From Symsagittifera roscoffensis (taxonomy: Eukaryota; Xenacoelomorpha; Acoela; Convolutidae): a stretch of 64,000 nt of DNA. Below the pieces are notes generated by a model, which made no database searches, was not told the DNA's origin, and saw only the letters and a list, made by a program, of their open reading frames with translations. Both the position numbers and the translations under genes were made by a program. Positions within the stretch are counted from its first letter, which is position 1. Each line of letters starts with the position of its first letter. Location of the stretch: contig NC_087068.1 in NCBI RefSeq assembly GCF_963678635.1, positions 27,840,318 to 27,904,317 on the forward strand, read 5' to 3'. Below are positions 20,129 to 29,904 of the stretch, piece after piece.

Positions 20129-22765
20129 CTAAATTTTCAGTGTTAACTCCCTGCTCCTAAACTCATCGCGCGTGTTCAAGCCCGGTTTCTCTTTCCTGAT
20201 ATGTATTGCCTCTAGTGTTAGCAATTTTGTTTGGTTGTTTGACCTATCTATAATTTCCCAACTAAGATCTGCGCTATTTCCTTCAAGTTGGCATTGCTGA
20301 AGGTGGAGGCCTACCGGTGAGTCTGCTTTCCTATGTTCCTCAATTCTAGTGGTCAAATGTCGAACAGTTTGTCCGACATAGGTGGAAGTGCATCCACTAC
20401 ATGACAGTTTATAAACCACTCTTGACTTGAGGTCATTAGAAAATGCTGACTTCAGTGATGGTAAACATGATTGTAGTTTTCTTGTGGTGAAAACCACTTG
20501 AACGTTCGTTAATTTTCGTAACCTGTTAGCAAAATATTGGCTCTGGTTACCTCTATATTGCACCATCAGCATTGGGGGCTTTTCATCCTTTGGTGATTGA
20601 ACTGACAAACCCCTGTCACTATCCAGGGGCTTGCCTTTACCCTCGATGATCTTGCACAAGGCGTCTGAAGCCACCTTTGCGGACCAATTTTCAGGGTACT
20701 GATTTGTCAGCCATTGCGCCCTATTAGTTTCCATAGCCTTATCAAATTGCTCCCAGCTAGATGTACTCCTAAAAACCCTGTGTACAGTGCCTTGGATAAC
20801 ACTACGCTCATACTGAGTTGGGGCGCAGCTTCTATAGTTCAGTATAGTCCCTGTATCTGTTGGTTTTTCATACCAACTGCAAGTTACACGTCTATCCTGC
20901 GATATATTTATGTTCAAATCCAGGAACGGCAAATTCCCCTCCGAATTAGTTTTCTCTAGAGTGAACTGCAAATTTGGATGAAGAGAATTGGCGGCATCGA
21001 GAAGACAACTCGGCTCCCCTCTGACTGTTCTAACAATGTCATCCACATACCTGAGGAACAATTTCACCTGGGGAGTATCCTTCTCCTTGTTCTTAGCTCG
21101 GCAGCAGCTTTCACAGTACCAGACTATCTCGGTTATTGATGCGTATACGTCATCGGATATTTTTCCGCATTTTAGATGATACCAGTTTCGGCAACTCTCG
21201 CATTCAACCCCCTTTGATCTATATGTGACTTTCCTGCTGCAACATGGGCACAAGCCGTTTTTGTCATTAATTTGCTGTACCCCCGTTCCCACCGGTATTT
21301 GTTGTCGTAGAGCAAATTCGTATTCTTTCAGCCATAAGTTTGCCAGAATTACAGCGAGGGACGCTCCCATTGCTAAACCATCAACTTGTACATACCATGA
21401 ATCATTACACTTGAAATATACTTTGCTGACCGCCATATTCAAAAGCCTTTTCATGGTTGCTCTTTGAATTTCAGGAGGAGACTCCTGGCTGTACAGCTTC
21501 TGTAAAGCAATTTCAATTGCCTCCTTCAGGGGAACGTTGGTGTACAAACTTTTCACATCAAGAGATATTATGGTTTCATCCGGATCTAGAGCAATGTTTT
21601 CTATTTTTTCTCTAGCCTCTTTAGTATTGGTTTCTATATTTGCTCCATCGATGTTGTCAAAAAACTTCGCAAGCATTTTGTTAAGATTCTCATACGAGCT
21701 GCCGGGAAGTGATAGTACAGGTCGTAGGGGTGTCTCATCCTTGTGTACCTTAGCTAAACCGTACAAACGGGCGGGTTGCCCCCCTGTTGATCGTATCTTA
21801 GAATATAACTGATCACTTATCTCGTCTCTTTTGTTCATGGCTAGTAACTCTTTGTTAAGTTCTTTCTCAATTTTCAGTATCAGCTCATCAGTGGTTGCAT
21901 CTTTTTTCACAAACTGAGCAGATTGCAACAAGGATTCCAGCTTTGATTCATATGTTTGTTTCCTCATTATGCAAAAACCAACCCCCTTATCAAAAGGCAC
22001 AGCCAGCAACCCATTATCTTTGAGATATTTCCTCGTTTTTTCAACGGCTTTGTCTCTTGGGGTTTGCCGTACGTTTTTTGCATATGCCTTTGCCGCGGCT
22101 TCTATTTCACATAACGTTTCACCAGATGTTTTTTGATTTTTCAATTGTGAGAGGAAAATGTCGATATCCGCCAAAAAATGTGTTTCGTTAAATTTGTCTC
22201 TAATTGGATGCTTGGGGCCCATTGATAGCACTTCATATACCCATTCAGGCAGTTCAATATTATCAAGTACCCTAACTGATCGCTCATTTCTCCCCCCAAG
22301 AGGTTTATCTTGTCTCTCGGACAGTTTTTCTAACTTTTTTCTATGGTTTTCTGATGTTGTCTTTAAGCTTGCCTCAACTTGCCGCCTCACGAATCGGAAA
22401 ATGGATGCCCACCACTGTTTGTCAATTTCTTTTTGCACCAGTGATCTCGCTTTCCTTAGCATCTCCTCGTACCTTTTCCTATCCTCATTTGCCCTAGAAG
22501 TTTCAGTCCTTAGTAGTTTCAATTGAAAATTATGCACAGCTTGGTCCGAAAAAACCCCGTTCTCGGGGACCCTAAACTTCAAAAAGTCCGGTATTAGATC
22601 GTTTTTCAGACATTTTCTCAGAAACTTCAGTCTATGTACAGATACTTGAACTTTTTTAAAGAATTTTAAATAGTCTAACACAATTTTCCAAGTTAGTTTC
22701 CTTTTCAAAATTTGTCTGAGCCAAACAGCAGGCAAAAGTACTGTGGTCATTGTTTTGCAGGCCAC
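20129..22765 (-). CDS. Penelope-like retroelement RT + PHD finger + GIY-YIG endonuclease, 878 aa, intact
   Basis: The retroelement polymerase for copying its RNA at genomic nicks. RT landmarks: ARLYGLAKVHK (332-342, diagnostic of Penelope-like RTs), RPVLSLPG, motif A SLDVKSLYTNVP (401-412), motif B VDGLAMGASLA (461-471) and motif C YVDD (573-576). Between B and C sits a complete PHD finger (506-554): CPCC, CESC, YHLKC and a final WYCESC, with Cys4-His-Cys3 spacing. The C-terminus (about 786-878) is the GIY-YIG nuclease: STYVGQT, the R803-containing helix TTRIEEH, and catalytic-type Glu in LLTLEAIHIRKEKPGLN (852). The N-terminus (about 85-155) is helical and basic. No stop or frameshift is seen, so the copy may be functional. 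A companion ORF begins upstream on the same strand. The PHD insertion is unlike the textbook domain order. Confidence 0.93.
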   Translation of the reverse strand: MACKTMTTVLLPAVWLRQILKRKLTWKIVLDYLKFFKKVQVSVHRLKFLRKCLKNDLIPDFLKFRVPENGVFSDQAVHNFQLKLLRTETSRANEDRKRYEEMLRKARSLVQKEIDKQWWASIFRFVRRQVEASLKTTSENHRKKLEKLSERQDKPLGGRNERSVRVLDNIELPEWVYEVLSMGPKHPIRDKFNETHFLADIDIFLSQLKNQKTSGETLCEIEAAAKAYAKNVRQTPRDKAVEKTRKYLKDNGLLAVPFDKGVGFCIMRKQTYESKLESLLQSAQFVKKDATTDELILKIEKELNKELLAMNKRDEISDQLYSKIRSTGGQPARLYGLAKVHKDETPLRPVLSLPGSSYENLNKMLAKFFDNIDGANIETNTKEAREKIENIALDPDETIISLDVKSLYTNVPLKEAIEIALQKLYSQESPPEIQRATMKRLLNMAVSKVYFKCNDSWYVQVDGLAMGASLAVILANLWLKEYEFALRQQIPVGTGVQQINDKNGLCPCCSRKVTYRSKGVECESCRNWYHLKCGKISDDVYASITEIVWYCESCCRAKNKEKDTPQVKLFLRYVDDIVRTVRGEPSCLLDAANSLHPNLQFTLEKTNSEGNLPFLDLNINISQDRRVTCSWYEKPTDTGTILNYRSCAPTQYERSVIQGTVHRVFRSTSSWEQFDKAMETNRAQWLTNQYPENWSAKVASDALCKIIEGKGKPLDSDRGLSVQSPKDEKPPMLMVQYRGNQSQYFANRLRKLTNVQVVFTTRKLQSCLPSLKSAFSNDLKSRVVYKLSCSGCTSTYVGQTVRHLTTRIEEHRKADSPVGLHLQQCQLEGNSADLSWEIIDRSNNQTKLLTLEAIHIRKEKPGLNTRDEFRSRELTLKI
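21104..21250 (-). other. PHD finger inserted in the RT palm of the Penelope-like element
   Basis: Residues 506-554: C506/C509, C522/C525, H530, C533, C551/C554, with Trp two residues before the seventh Cys, the usual PHD signature. PHD fingers typically read histone H3 tails. Here that is inference. Confidence 0.85.
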
Positions 22766-22812
22766 GAGTAATGAAACTCACAAGGCACAAAGCAAAACAA
22801 ATCACACTCTTC

Positions 22813-23451
22813 TCACCCCTGTCTTTGAAGCGCAGACACTTCCTCTGCCCTCAGCTTCTGCTCACGTCTTGCTTTCGCCTTCCTCCTTGTCTGTGACGGT
22901 CTCTGTTGTTTGCCCCTGATATTGCCAATCAGCTCTGACAGCCTTTCTTTGTGTGCCACTACCAATCGCAGAGATTTCAGCTCCAAATCAGCACTCTGGT
23001 GCAGCTTCAAATATTCCTTGAGCTGCTCCGGGTTGTTTTGCTTGCTCTTGGAGAGTAGTCGTTTTGTAGCTGGAATAATGAGCACCCCTGTGCCGAGAAG
23101 TTGACTAAACAAGTCGGGCGTTCCTTCCCTTCTGCAATAAACGATCGCCAATATCTGCTGCTTCTTCGTCTTCAAATAGTTTGTCAGCTCCTCGACACCA
23201 GCTGGGCGATAGTTGTTTGTTCTGTGGCTGCTAATGGTGTTGTTCACCACGTCGTGCCACAAAACCACTTTTTTCTCCTTCAGTGGACTGTCTTCGAGTA
23301 GTCGTCGGAGGTTCTTTCCTTGGTTCAGCAAGTTGTTATTAAGGGATAGGCCAGGAATTGCTGTAACAAGGCTCTCGTATTGCTTTTTTTCCCCTGTGTT
23401 AAGGGTGTTGATGCTGTGGAACAGGGAGCTAGCTGCTACAATATGAAACAT
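22813..23451 (-). CDS. Companion ORF of the Penelope-like element, 212 aa, unknown function
   Basis: Ends 47 bp before the RT ORF on the same strand in a different frame, so it is probably ORF1 of the same element. Visible: a central hydrophobic strand/loop KKVVLWHDVVNNTISSHRTN and a second strand ILAIVYCRREGTPD followed by LLGTGVLIIP. This is an alpha/beta layout that loosely recalls SGNH-type hydrolases, but no serine nucleophile block is visible. The C-terminal 35 residues are strongly basic (QTRRKAKARREQKLR) and could bind nucleic acid. Not recognised as any named family. It could instead be a host-derived fragment next to the element. Confidence 0.65.
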   Translation of the reverse strand: MFHIVAASSLFHSINTLNTGEKKQYESLVTAIPGLSLNNNLLNQGKNLRRLLEDSPLKEKKVVLWHDVVNNTISSHRTNNYRPAGVEELTNYLKTKKQQILAIVYCRREGTPDLFSQLLGTGVLIIPATKRLLSKSKQNNPEQLKEYLKLHQSADLELKSLRLVVAHKERLSELIGNIRGKQQRPSQTRRKAKARREQKLRAEEVSALQRQG

Positions 23452-23744
23452 TTCGGTAACTCAAATAAAAATCGGCCATTTTTTACGTATCGATAAAAAA
23501 AAAACACTATAAAAATTCTCATTACATTGATGAAAATCATTAAAAAATTTTTATACTGGCCCTTTAATGGGAAAACAGTTGGAATTTCAAGCTCGTTGGA
23601 AAACAGGAAAAATTAAACTCGATACGGGTTACGTTTTTTCAATGGGGGGAGAAAAAAAATACATAATGTTTTAAAAATACAAAAATTCGTCAAAAAATGT
23701 TTTGTCATTTGTTGCGACGAGTACGCACGCTGCGTTCGCAATCT

Positions 23745-23767
23745 GTATTATTATGATTATTATTGAA
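23745..23767 (-). repeat. 3' (AAT)-type simple tail of the LINE
   Basis: The minus strand has CAATAATAATCATAATAATA about 110 nt past the LINE ORF2 stop. Short microsatellite-like 3' ends are usual for APE-type LINEs. It marks the likely 3' boundary. Confidence 0.45.
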
Positions 23768-23879
23768 GCTTTACAACAAAAGTTGAAGGGAAAGAGCCCG
23801 TAAACATATTAAGAAAAGTCTATGGAATGCGGGAAACGGCAGTTGCTACACAGGCAGCCAAAAGTCCAGGAGCACGAGT

Positions 23880-24668
23880 CTAGTTCGTTATAGTGGCGGT
23901 GATAGTAGTCCCAGAAAAATTTGATAACACGCGGTTTGACGTTGCTCCCATCGAGGTTGATATGTCGGCGGAGAAGATTATAGAGGCGTGGGGCACGATA
24001 CCAGAAATTCTGTCGTTGAATTTCTTTTGTGATGACAGGAAGTTCAAATAGGCTGCGAGTATGAGCTCGTGTGCGGTGCTCTCTGTTTTCACTTCTTCTT
24101 GTGTAATCATACCAGGGGAATGTGGAGTTAGCATAGCACCGATAAGTTTGAGGAAAGCAAGAATATCATACACTTGAATATTTAGAGATAGTGGAAGAAG
24201 GTTGAGTTTTTTCAATCTGTCGCAGTAATTGTCATCACAATAATTAAGCATCCAGTAGGTGGCGCGTCTTTGGACGCGTTCAATCAGGCGCAGATCACCT
24301 TTCGATGGACTCCAAGCAGTGGATCCGTACAGTAGAATTGGTATCACCATTGATTTGTAAAGGTCCTTTCTATGCTTTGTGCTCACTCGGTGGCCAACAT
24401 TTCTTTTGATTAAGTTTAATACTCTATTTGACTTGCTGCAGGCACCAGTTATGTGGTCTTTCCACTTCAGCTTGTCGCTTACCAAGAGGCCAAGATCTTT
24501 TTCCAAACTTGAATGAGCTAACGGTTTGCCATAAAGAGCCAGATCGGTTGGCTCTGTTCTAGAAAAGGTAACAATTGAACATTTGCCGACATTGAAGCTC
24601 ATGTAGTTTGATCTACACCACTCTTCTAGAGAGGACAGATTCTCCTGCAACCTGGAATTTAGGATCTT
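23880..24668 (-). pseudogene. LINE ORF2, C-terminal part after a frameshift
   Basis: Continues the LINE polymerase in another frame: LQENLSSLEEWCRSNYMSFN, the RT thumb region, then KDLGLLVSDKLKWKDH and LLYGSTAWSPS, typical of Jockey/CR1-group LINEs. It ends with a regular stop at 23880. The frame change lies just after the FADDTK catalytic box, at about 24660-24680. The spacing to the LQ..L motif is shorter than usual, so a small deletion is likely. This copy would not make a full polymerase without recoding. Confidence 0.85.
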
Positions 24669-26719
24669 GACAATATCTTTGTGTCATCAGCAAACATGAA
24701 TGTCTCAGAAACTAGATTGAGAGGCAAGTCAGCTACATAGATGATGAATAGTAATGGTCCAAGAAGTGAACCTTGGGGAACCCCGCTGGTTACATCAAGA
24801 AGTTCGGACCTTGCATCTCCAATTTGGACAAACTGTTTACGTTGATCAAGATAACTGCGCAGAACTTTGAGTAACTTTCCTTGGATACCCAGAATCTTCT
24901 GTTTTCTCAGAAGCTCAGTGTGATTTAATTTGTCAAATGCTTTCGCAAAGTCCAAATAAACGGCTTCGATTTTTACGTCAGTGTTGGAGATATTGCGATA
25001 GACATTGTCTAGATAGCAGAGCATTTGTAAAACTGGTGAGCGATTTTTGGTGAACCCAAACTGCGAAGAGTTTATGTGTGGAATGACGTGAGGATAGAGA
25101 GCATTGAATATCAGTTTTTCGTGGATCTTCGAGGCAATGCTGAGGAGCGTGATGGGTCTGTAGTTCTCTACATGTAGCTTCGAACCCTTTTTATGGATCG
25201 GGCTTACTGCACCTTCTTTCCATTTAGCCGGATAACATCCCACCTGTTGTATTTTAAAGAACAGCTGGTGTAAAGATTTGCTCAAAGTTGGCGTGTTCTT
25301 GAAAAGCACAGGTGGGAGTAGATCAGGTCCACGGGATTTTGTGACATCTAGCGAAATCATCACTTTTCCAACAGCGGCGCTGCTCACTTCGTAGCCATTC
25401 AGGAAAGTTGATACAACTGTGGATTGAGAACCAGGTGTTTCGGGAGTCGATGAAGTGAAAGTAGATTGGAAGAACTCATTAAACATGCAGCACTGATCGC
25501 TCAGGGACTCTGCAGATTTTGAACCCCAGAAAAGTTTCGGTGGTATCGATCCACTGCCTCGAAGACTTTTGAAGTATTTGAAGAGTCTTTTTGTACTTCG
25601 CCCTTCAGCAAGTTTTTCTTCGTATGCGCTTTGGTCGGATGCCCCAGCTATTTTTATCTGGCTTTCGATTGTCTTTAGTTTACAAAGCATGCTTTCCGTT
25701 GGTTTTCGGTCGTACTTGCGAGATATTGTCTTCAGTTGCTTCATCAGGTGCGAGGTACTGCTGGAGATCCATGGAGGTAGTGAGCTCCGGTGTTGAGTTT
25801 TGTATGGTACACACTGTTTTAAAAGGTGGTCCAACCATTTATACCACTCTTCAAGAAGTACATTGATATTGGACCTGCAGTTGCCAGTGAATGGATTGTT
25901 TGCGATCAGGCAGTTGAGTTTTCCATAGTCAGCAAGTGCAAAGCTGTATTTATGGTTTGGCCCGTGTGTTGACTCCAATTCCTTCCCAATTAATGTGACC
26001 TTGATAGGAATATGGTCGGAGCAATTTTGGCTTTTGACGCTGTACAAATTGTTGAAAACATGAAACGGAGACACGCTAGCGATGCAAGAGTCGGATGAGC
26101 AGAGAACTATGTCGATACAGGAAGTAGCAGTTGTTTTGAAATCAACGAGCTGTGTAAGGCTTCTGCGGTCAAACTCGACCAATATATCATTTTCATGATC
26201 ATCATTGGAATTCAGTGTGTTCCAGCAGACTGTCGATAAGTTTGCGTCGCCAACTATAATGAGAACTTCATTATCCATGCGAAGAGCTTGAATACCTTCC
26301 AGGAGTTTCTTCCAGTGATCCAAAGTCCATCGGTATGGACTTGAAGAAGGCGCGTTATAAACATTCACTAGTATGTAGTTCTGCTTGGCAGTGAAAAGTC
26401 TACAAGCAACGTACTCGACATCTGAACATTCAGATATGATCAAATGTTCATGCTTGATATCTTTGGATATTGCAATCAAGACACCGCCATGTTTAGAGAC
26501 GCCATTTTTGCTAGCACGCTCACGCCGATAGGCAATGTAACCGGTTAACATAAGTTCACTATCCAAAAACTCAGGTGTAAACCAAGTTTCAGTTAGTGCG
26601 AGCACATGCGGTTTTGTGGCTGCTACTGCTCTTGAGAACGCGTACCGGCGTTCCATAGAGATCAGACTTCTGACGTTGAAGACAAGTAATTCGATGAGGG
26701 CGTTGTGACAATCATTTAG
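24659..26719 (-). CDS. LINE ORF2: APE endonuclease + reverse transcriptase (Jockey/CR1 group), frame broken at 3' end
   Basis: Open in frame immediately after the ORF1 stop. The first ATG is at 26656, but the endonuclease motif FNVRSLIS lies before that ATG, so translation probably starts upstream or by read-through. APE residues (numbered from that ATG): TETW (Glu23), GDAN (Asp137) and SDH (213-215). RT: HKKGSKLHVENYRPITLLS (489-507), motif A YLDFAKAFD (567-575), motif B GVPQGSLLGP (625-634) and motif C FADD (655-658). It nicks target DNA and primes cDNA synthesis. It ends at a premature stop right after motif C, with the remainder in another frame (23880-24668). Confidence 0.9.
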   Translation of the reverse strand, partial: LNDCHNALIELLVFNVRSLISMERRYAFSRAVAATKPHVLALTETWFTPEFLDSELMLTGYIAYRRERASKNGVSKHGGVLIAISKDIKHEHLIISECSDVEYVACRLFTAKQNYILVNVYNAPSSSPYRWTLDHWKKLLEGIQALRMDNEVLIIVGDANLSTVCWNTLNSNDDHENDILVEFDRRSLTQLVDFKTTATSCIDIVLCSSDSCIASVSPFHVFNNLYSVKSQNCSDHIPIKVTLIGKELESTHGPNHKYSFALADYGKLNCLIANNPFTGNCRSNINVLLEEWYKWLDHLLKQCVPYKTQHRSSLPPWISSSTSHLMKQLKTISRKYDRKPTESMLCKLKTIESQIKIAGASDQSAYEEKLAEGRSTKRLFKYFKSLRGSGSIPPKLFWGSKSAESLSDQCCMFNEFFQSTFTSSTPETPGSQSTVVSTFLNGYEVSSAAVGKVMISLDVTKSRGPDLLPPVLFKNTPTLSKSLHQLFFKIQQVGCYPAKWKEGAVSPIHKKGSKLHVENYRPITLLSIASKIHEKLIFNALYPHVIPHINSSQFGFTKNRSPVLQMLCYLDNVYRNISNTDVKIEAVYLDFAKAFDKLNHTELLRKQKILGIQGKLLKVLRSYLDQRKQFVQIGDARSELLDVTSGVPQGSLLGPLLFIIYVADLPLNLVSETFMFADDTKILSRS

Positions 26720-27541
26720 TCATTGCACTGTTAGAGGTATCAGATTCGAATCTTGGTATAGCTTTGACTGGCGAATTTTGAGTCTTGATGATTCAATTCC
26801 TTCATTAATGAGTTCACGCCTTCTTTTGAGTGCGGCGTTCTCAGCTTTAATTTCCATTTCACCAAGTCCTTTCGATAGATAAACTTTTTCGTTGTAGGAT
26901 TTGAGCATTGGGGCTTTCGAGAGTACTTTTCGTACATCCCAGACACGTGGCAGAGTGATGAGAAGAGTTCTGGGTCGGCTTCGTTCTTTTTTGTAAGCAC
27001 CGAGACGCTTCAAGTTGCATATGGTAAGAGGCTCAGACAAATGGTTGAATACACGTTCAACTGCTGCTGTTTCAGCTTTAATAATTTCCGCTGGGTTCTT
27101 GTTATCAAGTTCGGGTAGACCATCAAGTCTGATTTGATAGAGGTGCGTTTCGGTAGACGACTCGGGCGAAATTTGCGTTGGTACTTGTACAGGCGGCGCG
27201 CTTCGCTCCGCTGCTTTTATTTCAGTCACATTAGCTCTGACCGATTCAACTTCATCTCTGACTCTTTCAACTGATGACTCTATTTTGGGAATGCATGCTT
27301 TGAGTTCGCCTATCCCAGTTGAGAGTGTAGATACAATATCTGTCATTGTTTGCTCTTTGTTCAAAGATTCTTTCAGCTGTGAGAGGCACTGGCAAAGGAG
27401 GCATGTAAGACTTGACTTTTGTTGACCGTTGAGTATTTTGTTGACATCGTCTTCCGACGCCCAAACCAACTGGGCGATAGTTGGGTAATAGTCTTTCCCA
27501 CTGAAAGCGCGGGTGGCGCTCTTCAAGGTATCATCAAACAT
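26720..27541 (-). CDS. LINE ORF1 nucleic-acid-binding protein, 273 aa
   Basis: Upstream of and in the same frame as ORF2. N-terminal Cys pair CLLCQC (48-53), then a coiled-coil-like stretch (about 65-125, IESSVERVRDEVESVRANV). Next comes an RRM/CTD-like module (about 145-270) with YQIRLDGLPE, RLGAYKKERSRPRTLLI and LKRRRELINEG. This resembles the ORF1p of Jockey/CR1-type LINEs, which coats element RNA. It ends CAA-TGA with CTA following. Confidence 0.85.
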   Translation of the reverse strand: MFDDTLKSATRAFSGKDYYPTIAQLVWASEDDVNKILNGQQKSSLTCLLCQCLSQLKESLNKEQTMTDIVSTLSTGIGELKACIPKIESSVERVRDEVESVRANVTEIKAAERSAPPVQVPTQISPESSTETHLYQIRLDGLPELDNKNPAEIIKAETAAVERVFNHLSEPLTICNLKRLGAYKKERSRPRTLLITLPRVWDVRKVLSKAPMLKSYNEKVYLSKGLGEMEIKAENAALKRRRELINEGIESSRLKIRQSKLYQDSNLIPLTVQ

Positions 27542-29900
27542 GCTTCGAATATAGTATACCCAGGAAAAACCCAGTAATGAGAAGGAATAGAAAAGGCAGA
27601 GGGGCTAGTTCACCTTGGGAGAGCGTACGGGGTTTCCTGGTCTGAACGTGATCTCAGTTAAAAGCCTGGGAATCCTGTTCCGTCAAGAGTGTGCAGTGGC
27701 TCGTTCTGTTGTTTGTGTTTCCCACTCGTTAGTATTTTCAATAAGATGCTGATTACTGATATCGGCTGCAAACTAGGTGCGTTACAAATGTGAAGCAGTC
27801 CTCTGCAAATCAGATCTTGTTTTTTTCCGACCTTTGTCCCAGCCCTCTATTTGCTCTCGATACAAAATTCTGTGCTTTTGCACAGCAATCGGCTATGCTT
27901 GTTTTGATTTGAATGTATTTTCTTGAGGTCGATTACTAAAGGAACTCAAGGATATCTATTTAATAAGTTTATCACAACAATTAGGCTAAGCCGGAGAGAT
28001 TTTCTGTTTTAAAAACTGCCTGCCCTGGGTTCCGCAAAATACTAGATTTTCGCATGATGCAGCAATTTTTCAGACAGTGAAAGCCATAAAGGGCGTCTAG
28101 TTTGTTAACGGCATCCAAGATTTTTCCAATTCGTTAATTTTTTGTCGAGCAAATCTTTACGGCAAAAGTCGACGATTGGAGATCCTAGTGCCACGAGTTT
28201 TTTAGTTTTATTTAGGCGCATATTTTAAGACATTGAGTTAAAATTGAATTGTACTCTGTACTCGTGAGAATTTTTGGCAGAGGAGGAATTCTACTAAAGT
28301 TATTTCACTCATATTTATAAGGACGTAGACACAGAGTACTAAAAATGAGATCTTATCGGCTTGTCAAACAACAATTAGTGGCGTTCCAAAAGGGTCAGTT
28401 TTGTGACCCATGCTATTTTAAACTCTCATCGATGGCTTACTTAGAGTATATCTTCTCCAACTGTCTATTATACTAATGTTGAAAATCCCTAATGCTAAAT
28501 CTTTGAATCTTCACAGCTGGGCAGATGCAAATAAAAAGAAATTTAAATTTTTATAGTTTTCCCCATGTGATTTACGAGAAAACGTCTTAACATATGAGAA
28601 TAACCAATACTCGTTTTCGCAAGTTCAGGCATTTCGTTTACTTACAACCCGTTTCTTGGCCCACGAACATAGTTTTGCCAAAACTTATCTTGGTCAGTGC
28701 ACAATGCTGATAAAATTTTGAAATTGAAAAAAAATCTATCTTAATTTGCAAGAAAGTTCCCTATCGATTGAATATTATCAGAAAACAACAAGGTACACGT
28801 CATTTATTTGACCACTGTTTACTTATGAATGTATCATTTCCTCTGCAACTAAACAGGACCTAAAGTAGTGAAAAAGTTTCAATCTATGTTGACAAAATGG
28901 ATATGTTAAAAAAAAAATACAACGACCGCCTTCTTCAAGGCAACTACCTGCTAATATTGCCATTGTTTCAGCTAAATAAAGTTTGATGTTTTATGCTTCT
29001 TCTACACACAAATGTATTGGGCCATCTTGGATGTGACCTGCAATTGCGAGTACAAACTGTGGATGAAAAAAAACTTCTATACAAATTGGGAACGTCAAAA
29101 GTGCCCCTGTTTGTAGAGAGAAATGCCAGATCGAAAGCCTCGGATCAGTTCTTTTTTACTCCCTCAACTAAACTTGCATTTCATACGGTAAATAATATGA
29201 ATTTTTTTTATAGATAATACACCAATCCTTTAAAAAACCTGTCAGAGGTTTTTTCATTCATTTTTCTCAAATTATGATAGAAGTTCATATAAAAATTTCA
29301 ATAATGCTTTTCTGCCACCACTGCTAAATACTTGAAAATAACGTTTTATTTGTGCAAAATTTACGTAGATAAAGTCTGATTTAGTTCTCTTCATTTTTCA
29401 ACAGGAAACAGTTCAAGTTTCAAAATCTTACAACAGATATGATCTAATTGGTTTTTATATCATTTTCAACATTTTTTCTAATTTTTCTAAGTTTCACATT
29501 CATTTTTTTGATCTGTTTTTGTGAATCATAAGATCAGAAAGTTTTATGATATCTGAAGTTTTTTCACTAGTCTTCAACCATTTCACCCAGTTAAAAAGCG
29601 GCTCATTTTTCACAGTTTAGTGAAACGGTTCATTTAGATACATTTACTAAGATGCTCAATTGTTCCCTAGGCTGTACACCTAAAATATTTCTGTGAAAGT
29701 AGCTTCCTCATTGTAGGGTCGAGTAAACACGCAGCGTTTGCAACCTATAATGCGAAGGAGACTCTCTCTTCAAGAAAACTACCTGCCCTGTGTTCCTCGG
29801 TACATGTGCTCAAATTTTTACAGACCTTACTCTAAAAATCTCAGTGAGAGGTTTGCCGTCCCACTGAACTTCAAAATATTGGTTGATAAAATAACGATAA
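27542..29900. other. LINE 5' flank and gene-poor AT-rich DNA
   Basis: The LINE 5' UTR probably occupies the first few hundred bases (the GC content is higher to about 27720). Beyond that no exon is seen. Short shared phrases (GTTTATCAnnACAATTAGGCTAA near 27967 and 33312; AACTnCCTGCCCTGnGTTCC near 28013 and 29778) indicate old dispersed repeats. Confidence 0.4.
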
Positions 29901-29904
29901 TATA

